NCBI GenBank assembly: GCA_964634815.1
Contig: CAZWMD010000008.1
Location: 1-64,000 of the forward strand
DNA length: 64,000 bases
From: JALZVT01 sp964634815
GTDB lineage: Bacteria; Pseudomonadota; Gammaproteobacteria; Pseudomonadales; Azotimanducaceae
Direction of reading: 5' to 3'
Shown here: positions 1-7,269 of the stretch, piece after piece
Numbering within the stretch: the stretch's first letter is position 1
Layout: every line of letters starts with the position of its first letter
The notes under the pieces: model-generated
Databases searched by the model: none
Told to the model about the DNA's origin: nothing
Seen by the model: the letters and a program-made list of their open reading frames with translations, nothing else
Program-made: the position numbers and the translations under genes

Positions 1-315
1 ATCGCCAAAGGTGATGTCGGTGTTTATCTGTTCGATGAGCACGACGCTTATCGGTTGGGTGCAAACTACAGATTCAGTCAGTCACAAGCGCCTGGGGAAC
101 TCTACGAGCTGATGCCCGAAACCATTCCCTCGGCGATAAAGAACGCAGCGAGCGAGTCGCAACTGGGCTATCTGGATTATCGCTGGGGCGTTGCAATGCC
201 TGCGCGTATCGCAGCCAAGATTCGCAATCTGGTTGCTGATGAACGATCAGGCCAGCTGGTGATTAATCGTTTTGGTGAGGTCGAGCATCGACCTGGAAAA
301 CTGGCAGGAGGCTAA
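1..315 (+). CDS. C-terminal part of an unrecognised protein (5' end outside window)
   Basis: The reading frame is open from the first base of the window to a TAA at 313-315, so about 104 C-terminal residues are present and the start lies upstream. The visible part is hydrophilic, with several Tyr/Phe-containing strands and no obvious signal or membrane segment. I do not recognise a family. The last codons contain the sequence that serves as ribosome binding site (GGAGG near 306-311) for the next gene, so the two are probably co-transcribed and translationally linked. By position it belongs to the envelope-related group that follows. Confidence 0.6.
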   Translation: MAKGDVGVYLFDEHDAYRLGANYRFSQSQAPGELYELMPETIPSAIKNAASESQLGYLDYRWGVAMPARIAAKIRNLVADERSGQLVINRFGEVEHRPGKLAGG

Positions 316-319
316 GGTA

Positions 320-1762
320 GTGGCTATTGATTTAGTAGCTGTGAGTTTTAGGAAAACGCTGGCTTCTCTGTTGCTGATAGCACTGCCGCTTACCGGCTAT
401 GCAAATAGCCAGGAAATATTTGGCGGTTCGCTGGGTGTCTGGCTCAGTGGTGAGGCCCAAAGCGAGCTCACAAAACTGTTATCTGCCCATCCGCGGTTTC
501 GCGGCGAGCGCATTTCAGTGGTGGCCATGCGTGACGGCTTGCCAGCAAGCCAAAGTGATGAACTGACTCAGGCGATACGCTCGCAACTTACGCACAGGCT
601 TGCGAAGGTGCAGGGCGTGCAACTGGCCTGGAGGGCGGCAACCACAGGCTGCGCCGTGCCCCGGGAAACCCCTTACTTGCTTGGCGTTGAGGTCGAGGCG
701 GAAGGCCGTAATCGCCATCTTGTTCGTATTGCCATGGTCGATGTCAACGAAGGAATCTGGGTTAATGGGGCGCACCTGCAGTGGCGCGGCATACTCACCT
801 CTGAAGAGCGCCGGGCGAAGAACACATCCAGCATAGATGGCGCTTCGGGTTCGATTGACAAGCCGCTGGCAGCAAGCGATCGGGTGGCGATTCTTGAGCA
901 ATTGATTCAGGGCATCGAATGCACCCTTGCCCTAAGCGTCGAGGGTCGGGTAGAGATTGTTGCGGCTGACGATGCTGATGTACTGCTCAACGAGCTTGCA
1001 AGTTCGCTACGCAAACAAATGGTGCACAGTGCCAAGGTTAGCGTTGCAGCAAATCATCAATCCGCAGACTGGCAGCTTCAACTGGCGTTGACCCAGGATC
1101 TGGGGCAGTCCGTTGTTGCAACCCTCACCGCTATTGAAAACGGTGAGTTGGATAGTTCGTCAGTGCAACGGCTTGCCGCCGTTTATGTTCGTGGCGCCGC
1201 TGGCGTGGAACCGGCTCGAGTCGCTGCTGGCAGTACACCGGTCGGCCCCGAACAGAGCCTTCAACGGGGTGCAGACCTCGATCTGATAACCAATATGCGA
1301 GCCGCAGAGTTAGGTCCTGGGGATCCGTGTTATCGGCCCAGCGGCAATTGCCTGGAGGTGGAGTTTGAGCTGGCCCAGCCAGGCTATGTATTGGTGTTGA
1401 GTAACGATGGTGGTCTTTTGCACCTGGGCAGTTGCAAGCGGGCAGGAAAAATCGATGGCCTCAGGCGCTATCGGGTCAGGAAAGGCCGTTCTGGTCAGGG
1501 TCGAGGGGAGCTTAGTGTTTATGCGCTGGCCACCCAGGACGCCGTTGTGGCCCGCACCTTACACGAGTTGCTCTCAGCGCAGGCGGTGAACTGCGGCGGC
1601 CGTGGTGGAGCAGCAGATGGCTGGCTCAACGCTATCGATCAGCTCACCACCGATGCGCCAGGCAAGGTTCATTGGCAGGCGTTCTATGAGCCATCGAACC
1701 ACGACCGACCTGCCATTACTGCTCGCACCCCACGGCATCAAGATAGAGGGTCACGCCCATGA
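320..1762 (+). CDS. Exported protein with DUF4384-like C-terminal domain
   Basis: 480-residue protein starting at GTG 320, chosen because a GGAGG sits about 8 nt upstream and because the N-terminus is then a typical signal peptide (hydrophobic run ending near Y-A-N-S, residues ~27-30). The middle resembles periplasmic proteins that measure combined activities, but I cannot assign a fold. Around residues 335-430, a stretch with 'GYVLVLSNDGGLLHLG' resembles DUF4384 domains, which are often found in bacterial surface or caspase-associated proteins (family resemblance by eye, not a search). Four Cys in the C-terminal third may form disulfides. Its stop overlaps the next start (ATGA), so it forms an operon with the SPOR-like and lytic transglycosylase genes. 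Confidence 0.6.
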   Translation: MAIDLVAVSFRKTLASLLLIALPLTGYANSQEIFGGSLGVWLSGEAQSELTKLLSAHPRFRGERISVVAMRDGLPASQSDELTQAIRSQLTHRLAKVQGVQLAWRAATTGCAVPRETPYLLGVEVEAEGRNRHLVRIAMVDVNEGIWVNGAHLQWRGILTSEERRAKNTSSIDGASGSIDKPLAASDRVAILEQLIQGIECTLALSVEGRVEIVAADDADVLLNELASSLRKQMVHSAKVSVAANHQSADWQLQLALTQDLGQSVVATLTAIENGELDSSSVQRLAAVYVRGAAGVEPARVAAGSTPVGPEQSLQRGADLDLITNMRAAELGPGDPCYRPSGNCLEVEFELAQPGYVLVLSNDGGLLHLGSCKRAGKIDGLRRYRVRKGRSGQGRGELSVYALATQDAVVARTLHELLSAQAVNCGGRGGAADGWLNAIDQLTTDAPGKVHWQAFYEPSNHDRPAITARTPRHQDRGSRP

Positions 1763-2355
1763 AATTTATTATTGGTTTGCTTATCGGGTCGATTGGCGTT
1801 CTTGCGGCAGTGACCGTGGCCGACTATTCCTGGGAACCGCCAAGCCGAAGTGATTTTGTGAAAGCACCTGTTGCGACAACGTCTGTTGCCACAGAGCCTG
1901 AACCCAAAGAACCCGAACCAACGATGCGGGAGGCTATTTCTGCACTTGAGCCAGAGGTGATCCGCAGTGTCACTGTAGATCCGCTTGTGACAGAACCTCT
2001 TGCGCCAGAACCGCTCGCAATAGAACCACTCGCAGCCGAGCCAGAACCCGCGTTAACGCCGTTACCTGGTCTTGATGCCGTTCCCGGTCGTGATGTTGTC
2101 GAAGAAACTGAAGTTGCTGTGACCGACCTCGCCGTGACGCCCAGTGAGGAGACCGCTGTGGTGTGGAAACCCTTCCATAGTGAAGTCTCGGCCCAGGGTT
2201 TTGCGCGACGCTTGAGCGTGCAACTTGGGTATCCGTTTCGCGCTCTGCGCGAAGGACCAGCAACCTATCAGGTAGTTTTTGATTACAGCTCTGATGAGCA
2301 ACGAGAAGTGTTGCGTCAGCAGGTTGAGGCCCTCACGGGCTTCAGTGTGATTTAG
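1759..2355 (+). CDS. Membrane-anchored protein with Pro/Glu-rich linker and SPOR-like C-terminus
   Basis: 198 residues. Residues 1-22 form a single hydrophobic anchor (signal-anchor, no clear cleavage site). Residues ~40-110 are a low-complexity linker of repeated E-P-L-A / E-P-E-P units, suited to span the periplasm. The last ~65 residues (from V-W-K-P-F-H-S-E) have the alternating pattern of a SPOR domain, including 'F.RRL....G' and a final strand. SPOR domains bind denuded septal peptidoglycan. The SPOR assignment is by pattern only. The gene overlaps the preceding stop by 4 nt and lies 5 nt before the lytic transglycosylase, which fits a role in cell-wall processing. Confidence 0.55.
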   Translation: MKFIIGLLIGSIGVLAAVTVADYSWEPPSRSDFVKAPVATTSVATEPEPKEPEPTMREAISALEPEVIRSVTVDPLVTEPLAPEPLAIEPLAAEPEPALTPLPGLDAVPGRDVVEETEVAVTDLAVTPSEETAVVWKPFHSEVSAQGFARRLSVQLGYPFRALREGPATYQVVFDYSSDEQREVLRQQVEALTGFSVI

Positions 2356-2360
2356 CCGCC

Positions 2361-3155
2361 ATGCAATGGTTATGGTCAATTGGTGTTAGAGATGTAGTTA
2401 GCGATGTTGTTGAGGACAGCCAGCGATGGGGCTTATTGGCCATTCTCTTTCTGGTTATCTGTGCAGCCTGTGGTCCAGCGCAAGCGCTGGTCAAGGAGTC
2501 GGCGGTACCTTACAGCAGCTGTTTTGAGCGCTCGGGCAAAACACATCGCATTGCCCCTGATCTTCTGAAAGCCGTGGCGGCAACAGAGAGCAATTTCAAC
2601 CCAAATGCGCGATCCCATGCAAACGCCCATGGGGTTATGCAAATTCAGTGGCCGGGGACGGCAAAACATCTGGGCGTTCGGCGGCTCGCGGAGCTTTATA
2701 GCCCCTGCAAGAACATCGAACTGGGGGCTCGCTATCTGCGCGAGCTGCTTGATAAGTACGCAAACAACGAGCGTCGAGCGCTTGCGGCTTATAACTATGG
2801 ACCAGGACGTATCAAGGCCAAGGGTACGCTTCCCAAAGGGGCGCAAAAGTACATTGCAACGGTTAACCGACATCGTGGATCGCAGTTGGGTTCGCAGGGC
2901 ACGAGACCAACTCTCAAGCCTAAAGTTGATTCTGGAATAAGAGCAAAAAGCGATATTAAACAGATGGTTGCGTCTTTTTCTTCACGCATTCGGGCGCGAC
3001 GTTATCGAGGACTGCTGGAGCGCAAAATTCCAGCGGCCCGGTTTCAGGTTGAGCCCGCGAGATTTGGCAAGCACGCCGTCATGTTGACCAGTTCTGCGCA
3101 GTCATTGAGTGCAGATGATCGCACGTTGCTTAAGAGTTTGGGGTGGTCCGGCTAA
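2361..3155 (+). CDS. Lytic transglycosylase, SLT-domain family
   Basis: 264 residues. An N-terminal hydrophobic segment (about 24-42, ending A-Q-A) directs export. The SLT domain follows at about 50-165: catalytic Glu76 lies in 'AATESNFNP', followed by 'HGVMQIQ', a helix with 'GARYLRELL', and 'ALAAYNYGPGRI', all signatures of family 1 lytic transglycosylases. These cleave the MurNAc-GlcNAc bond with formation of 1,6-anhydroMurNAc. The C-terminal ~90 residues (Arg/Lys-rich linker and a small globular region) are not recognised. It lies in the same plus-strand run as the SPOR-like anchor, so the two may act together at the septum (inference). Confidence 0.85.
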   Translation: MQWLWSIGVRDVVSDVVEDSQRWGLLAILFLVICAACGPAQALVKESAVPYSSCFERSGKTHRIAPDLLKAVAATESNFNPNARSHANAHGVMQIQWPGTAKHLGVRRLAELYSPCKNIELGARYLRELLDKYANNERRALAAYNYGPGRIKAKGTLPKGAQKYIATVNRHRGSQLGSQGTRPTLKPKVDSGIRAKSDIKQMVASFSSRIRARRYRGLLERKIPAARFQVEPARFGKHAVMLTSSAQSLSADDRTLLKSLGWSG

Positions 3156-3194
3156 GGGTCGGGCCTCTCGGAAGAAGAATATTGGAGAATGATT

Positions 3195-3533
3195 ATGTTG
3201 GCTAAGGTTCTGGTTGCTGTCCTGGCTGTCACGTTCAGCGCTCATGGCAGCGCAACCAACGGGTCGTTGATCAGAGTCGACGCGCCGATCCTTGATGTGC
3301 AACCGATTACTGCACCCGCAGCCCTTGTGTGTGATGTGAAGGCTCCGCCTCGCTCGGCAGGACTTGCCGCCCGATTGCGTTGGGATTTGCGCGAACGATG
3401 TCGTGCAACCGATGCCAATAGCACAGTGACCGGCTATCGGGTGGATTATGAGTGGGATGGCCGCCGATTCAGCACACAGCTGCGAAACAAACCGCTGGGG
3501 AAGACGCTGCCTCTTGAGTTACAGATCAACTAG
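3195..3533 (+). CDS. Small exported protein, C-terminus like glycine-zipper surface proteins
   Basis: About 112 residues with an N-terminal signal peptide ending near 'SAHGSAT'. I prefer ATG 3195 because GGAGA lies 7 nt upstream; ATG 3189 is also possible (114 aa). The C-terminal 'TGYRVDYEWDGRRFSTQL' followed by 'GKTLPLEL' resembles the end of glycine-zipper (Rick_17kDa-like) outer-membrane proteins, but the glycine zipper itself is absent. Two Cys in the mature part (near residues 46 and 69) could form a disulfide. The gene is the last of the plus-strand envelope group and its 3' end overlaps the convergent hydrolase gene by 8 nt. Confidence 0.55.
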   Translation: MLAKVLVAVLAVTFSAHGSATNGSLIRVDAPILDVQPITAPAALVCDVKAPPRSAGLAARLRWDLRERCRATDANSTVTGYRVDYEWDGRRFSTQLRNKPLGKTLPLELQIN

Positions 3534-4338
3534 AACCTTCGTCTGGTGCGGGGAGTAGAAACTGGCTAAGCGCGTCGAGCACTTCGTTAGGCTGCTCGGA
3601 CAGCATTGAGTGACCTGACCCCTGCAGCACAGTTTGTTGGCTGTTTGGAATGGCTGCTGCCACTTTCAAGCCCGATTTCACGGGGGTCATCTGATCCGCG
3701 CTGCCAGCGATTACTAGTGCTTGTGTGTTCACTACCTGTCCAAACTGTTCGGCACTGAACCCGTTGCAGGCGGCGAGATCGGCGTGCAATACGCCTGCGG
3801 CAGAGCGCTCCAGCAGGCGCATGCCTGTGTGCAGGTTGTAACTGCCTGGATGACCGCTGGCGCCAAGTGCACCCTTGGCACTATGGCTCCAGGTGTTTGC
3901 CATGTCGATCGCCGCGTGATCATTGTCCTTGGCTGCAGCGAGCAATCCGTCGGATACCGGCATGGGCGATGAGGTGCCCAGTAAGGCGATTCGCGACACT
4001 CGTTTGGGTTGGCGTGCTGCGTTGGCAAAACTAATCAGCGAGCCCATCGAATGACCGACGTAGGTGGTTTGTTGTGCAGACAGTGCATCTTGTAGCGCAA
4101 AACACCAGTCACTCAGGGCCTCGATAGATTGCAATGCCGGCCCCTCGCTCATGCCGTGCCCGGGCAAATCAGGGGCGAGGACATTGTATCCGTGGCGGGC
4201 GAAGTACCTGGCAGGCATTACCCAAACCGAATGATCCATACCCGCGCCGTGTATGAAGATAAGGCTGGCGGAGCCTGGTTTGTGCTCACTGCTACCGGTA
4301 CTGGCAAATACCGACGTGCCCTGCACCCTGAGTTTCAT
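3526..4338 (-). CDS. Alpha/beta hydrolase
   Basis: 270 residues with the complete alpha/beta-hydrolase signature: oxyanion region 'FIHGAGMD', 'APDLPGHGMS', nucleophile elbow 'GHSMGS', an acidic residue in 'AGSADQMTP' and catalytic His in 'GSGHSML'. The substrate cannot be read from the sequence. Its ATG overlaps the stop of the upstream sulfhydrylase gene (ATGA), so it is translationally coupled to metY. It is shorter than MetX homoserine acetyltransferase and lacks that family's context-specific motifs, so I do not call it MetX. Confidence 0.8.
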   Translation of the reverse strand: MKLRVQGTSVFASTGSSEHKPGSASLIFIHGAGMDHSVWVMPARYFARHGYNVLAPDLPGHGMSEGPALQSIEALSDWCFALQDALSAQQTTYVGHSMGSLISFANAARQPKRVSRIALLGTSSPMPVSDGLLAAAKDNDHAAIDMANTWSHSAKGALGASGHPGSYNLHTGMRLLERSAAGVLHADLAACNGFSAEQFGQVVNTQALVIAGSADQMTPVKSGLKVAAAIPNSQQTVLQGSGHSMLSEQPNEVLDALSQFLLPAPDEGSS

Positions 4339-5684
4339 GAGTGACTGCTCTGCGTCACGTGTTTTTGCGCGGCTCTTAATCCTCGCTTCAAGTCACTTAT
4401 CAAGTCTTTTGGATCTTCGAGCCCTACCGATAACCGGATGAGCCCTTCGCTTATTCCCGCATCTGCCAGGGCGGCACTGTCCATCCTGTGATGCGTAGTG
4501 CTGGCGGGATGAATAACCAGTGATTTGGCATCACCCACGTTTGCCAAATGCGAGAACAGTTCCAGACGCTCGATAAACGCCTGGCCGGCCTCCCGTCCGC
4601 CATCGAGTTCAAAGCTGAATACAGAGCCGCAACCGTTGGGCAGTAGCCGCCGGGCAAGCTCGTAGTCGGGATGGTCAGGCAGACCCGGGTAGTTCACTGA
4701 AACCACGCCGTCAGCGGTGTTTAGAAACTCTGCGATCACACCAGCGTTCTCGACATGCCGCTGCATGCGCAGAGGCAAAGTCTCAAGGCCCTGTAGAACC
4801 TGAAAGGCCGTCATGGGGGCCATGCAGGCACCAAAGTCTCTAATCCCTTCTTTGCGTGCACGGGTGATAAATGCCTGGGGCCCAAATTCGTCGGCAAACA
4901 CCAGATTATGGAAACCAGGATAGGGCTCAGTGAGTGTTGGGAATTTGCCACTTGCGTGCCAATCGAAGGTGCCGCCATCAACGACTACGCCGCCAATAAC
5001 CACCCCATGTCCGCTCAGAAATTTTGTGGCGCTGTGTACCACTATGTCGGCGCCGTGTTCTATTGGTTTGCAAAGGTAGGGCGTGCTGAATGTCGCGTCT
5101 ACCAGAAGCGGAATCTGGTGCTGGTGGGCCACATCGGCAATGGCTGGAATGTTAAGGACTTCCAGTCCGGGATTTCCCAGCACTTCACCAAAACACAGCC
5201 GAGTCTTGTCTGTGATCGCCCCGGCAAATGCCTGCGGATCTCTTGGGTCGACAAAGCTTGTAGTGATTCCAAATCTTGGCAAGGTGTATTCGAGCAGGTT
5301 GTGTGTGCCGCCATACAACGAACGCGATGCCACGATGTGATCGCCCGCGCCCAGCAGTGTAGTGATGGCCAGATGCATGGCTGCCTGACCGCTGGCTGTA
5401 GCAATAGCGCCAACCCCCAGATCCAGGGCTGCCATGCGTTCTTCCAGTACGGCATTGGTGGGGTTAGACAGGCGCGAATAAACATGCCCGGCGCGCTCAA
5501 TGTTGAATAGCCCAACAGCCGTATCGGTATCAGGGAAAACAAAGGCTGCTGACTGATAGATTGGCGTGGCGCGAGCCCCGGTGGTTGGGTCAGGTGATGC
5601 GCCTGCATGCAACGCCAAGGTATCGAATCCGCTGCTTGCGGGAGAGCGGTGAGACTTGGGCATTGTCTTGGGCATCGTTGTCAT
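4335..5684 (-). CDS. metY: O-acetylhomoserine/O-succinylhomoserine sulfhydrylase (Cys/Met metabolism PLP enzyme)
   Basis: 449 residues. This is a PLP-dependent gamma-replacement enzyme that makes homocysteine (or methionine) from an activated homoserine and sulfide or methanethiol. PLP-lysine is Lys221 in 'HSATKFLSGHG'. Other family marks are 'YSRLSNPTNAVLEERMAAL' near residue 69, 'ATASGQAAMHLA' near 95, 'DATFSTPYLCKP' near 196, and the C-terminal 'HPASTTHHRM'. The length and the long insertion before the C-terminal domain favour the MetY type over cystathionine gamma-synthase. In-frame ATGs at 5684 and 5675 are alternative starts. It probably shares a transcript with the two upstream genes and is overlapped by the downstream hydrolase. 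Confidence 0.87.
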   Translation of the reverse strand: MTTMPKTMPKSHRSPASSGFDTLALHAGASPDPTTGARATPIYQSAAFVFPDTDTAVGLFNIERAGHVYSRLSNPTNAVLEERMAALDLGVGAIATASGQAAMHLAITTLLGAGDHIVASRSLYGGTHNLLEYTLPRFGITTSFVDPRDPQAFAGAITDKTRLCFGEVLGNPGLEVLNIPAIADVAHQHQIPLLVDATFSTPYLCKPIEHGADIVVHSATKFLSGHGVVIGGVVVDGGTFDWHASGKFPTLTEPYPGFHNLVFADEFGPQAFITRARKEGIRDFGACMAPMTAFQVLQGLETLPLRMQRHVENAGVIAEFLNTADGVVSVNYPGLPDHPDYELARRLLPNGCGSVFSFELDGGREAGQAFIERLELFSHLANVGDAKSLVIHPASTTHHRMDSAALADAGISEGLIRLSVGLEDPKDLISDLKRGLRAAQKHVTQSSHS

Positions 5685-5729
5685 TGAGTGGCGGTTACCG
5701 AATTTTGAATGGCGTGTTGCAGATCAACG

Positions 5730-6398
5730 CTAGCGCGCTGCGTCTTCAACGAAGGGTTCCAGCGTGGTTTGCAAGCTGTCGATAACCCGCTGCATGATTT
5801 CGCCGCCGCTTTCCAGAGACACAACATCGCCCTGAGCCCTTAGCTCATTGTGGGCGGCGAAGGCCTGGTTCAACGCCTGGGTTTGCATCGCAGCGGCGCA
5901 ATCCAGGGCCTTCTGTTTATCGACTTCGGCATGACAGCTGGCGAAGTCGGGCGTATGCAGTGCCAACAGTTCTGCCGCGGCGGTGTCGACGGCATCTGTT
6001 GCAGCGATTCGGCGGGTTACTTCCTGGGTGGGTCCCACACTCTCGAGGGCTGTACTATCACCTGAGGATGGCAGTTGCGGTTTGAAATTTTTGGCTTTTC
6101 TGGATGCAATTCCTGCTGGAGTCATATCTCTTTCAGATAATTCCTCCTGTACTGTTTCTCCTGCGCCATTCGCTTGCGACGCAGAATCAAGAGATTGGGC
6201 AGCGGGTGTTGTGGGGCTCTGTGGCGTTGCATCCCCGGTTGGTTGGCCGGACAGCATGCCGCTTTGCCAGATCAGGAACAGAACAATCAAGATCGCAACG
6301 ATAAGAATCGGAATCAGGACTGCGCCTGCCTGTTTTTCGGGTTGTTTTGTGGCTGGTTTGAGTAGTGTTTTTAATGGAGATGTTTGCGATTGCTGCAT
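5730..6398 (-). CDS. Single-span membrane-anchored protein of unknown function
   Basis: 222 residues. A Lys-containing cytoplasmic N-terminus (1-25) is followed by one transmembrane helix (~26-47, rich in Ile/Leu/Val). A low-complexity Thr/Pro/Ser/Gln-rich stretch follows, then a helical C-terminal region (about 120-222) containing two Cys ('SCHAE' and 'LDCAAA') that could be disulfide-bonded in the periplasm. No family recognised. It lies 2 nt downstream of the aldolase gene and 45 nt upstream of metY, so it is likely co-transcribed with both; the context does not reveal its role. Confidence 0.6.
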   Translation of the reverse strand: MQQSQTSPLKTLLKPATKQPEKQAGAVLIPILIVAILIVLFLIWQSGMLSGQPTGDATPQSPTTPAAQSLDSASQANGAGETVQEELSERDMTPAGIASRKAKNFKPQLPSSGDSTALESVGPTQEVTRRIAATDAVDTAAAELLALHTPDFASCHAEVDKQKALDCAAAMQTQALNQAFAAHNELRAQGDVVSLESGGEIMQRVIDSLQTTLEPFVEDAAR

Positions 6399-6400
6399 TA

Positions 6401-7192
6401 CTAGTAACCTGTATTTTCTCGTTCAGACTGCGCAGAGCCTTTGGCAAGTGCCAGTTCCTTTGAGGCATTTTTTACCATGTGGGTTGAATCGGTAGCCAGA
6501 GTTACAAAATGAAACCCCAAGGCCAGGTACTTTTGCGTGTACTCTAGACTCGAGGTGTGTATTCCGGCCGCGACGTTATGTTTCTTGGCGGTGGCGAGAA
6601 TGTGTTTCACCATGTCCAGGTGTTCTTCTTCGGGCTGATCCCCTCGCACTGGCAGGCCCATCGACAAGGCGAGATCCGCAGGGCCTATGTAGATGCCATC
6701 GAGTCCCGGTGTGGTCACAATCTCTTCGAGGTTGTCTGTGCCTTCTTTGGTCTCGATCATCGCGATGCATGCTAGCTGGCTGTTTGCTTCTTGCGCATAA
6801 CCCTTGCCCCCATAGATAGCACCGCGGATTGGCCCGTAAGATCGATTACCTTGTGGTGGATAGCGGCAGGCGTGCACCGCCTTAAGAGCTTCTTGCCGGT
6901 TGTTTACCATTGGCACGATAACCCCGTACGCGCCGGCATCCAGAACCTTCATTATTTCGTAGGGTTCATTCCACGGCACTCGGACAATAGGAGTGGTATT
7001 GGTGGTCGAAATGGCGGGCAGCATGCTTCTTAGATCGGTGTAGTCAATCATGCCGTGTTGCAAGTCCACACAAACCCAGTCGAAATCCAGGTTGGCGATT
7101 GCCTCGGCGGTATAGGCGTTGGCTATTGAGAGCCAGCAACCGATGGTTTGCTGATTGTTTCGCCACGCGCTAAGGGCTTTGTTTTCGCGCAT
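6401..7192 (-). CDS. HpcH/HpaI-family aldolase
   Basis: 263 residues. This family of divalent-metal class II pyruvate aldolases cleaves 4-hydroxy-2-oxo acids to pyruvate plus an aldehyde. Visible marks are general-base His46 in 'DLQHGM', Arg near 71 in 'VRVPWN', metal ligands Glu147 in 'MIETKEG' and Asp173 in 'GPADLALSMG', and the conserved 'YGPIRGAIYGG' segment. The length matches HpaI and GarL enzymes. No other genes for homoprotocatechuate or glucarate breakdown are nearby, so the physiological substrate is unknown. Confidence 0.85.
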   Translation of the reverse strand: MRENKALSAWRNNQQTIGCWLSIANAYTAEAIANLDFDWVCVDLQHGMIDYTDLRSMLPAISTTNTTPIVRVPWNEPYEIMKVLDAGAYGVIVPMVNNRQEALKAVHACRYPPQGNRSYGPIRGAIYGGKGYAQEANSQLACIAMIETKEGTDNLEEIVTTPGLDGIYIGPADLALSMGLPVRGDQPEEEHLDMVKHILATAKKHNVAAGIHTSSLEYTQKYLALGFHFVTLATDSTHMVKNASKELALAKGSAQSERENTGY

Positions 7193-7269
7193 ATCAGGGC
7201 TCCGCTGTCTGGGGTTACCAAGTCTTTCGATGACAAAGATAACATGACCCAGTCCCGCTAGGGCAGGGG

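Noticed and set aside
3526..4338. MetX homoserine O-acetyltransferase coupled to metY
   Set aside because: At 270 residues the hydrolase is too short and lacks MetX-type segments; only the alpha/beta-hydrolase core is seen.
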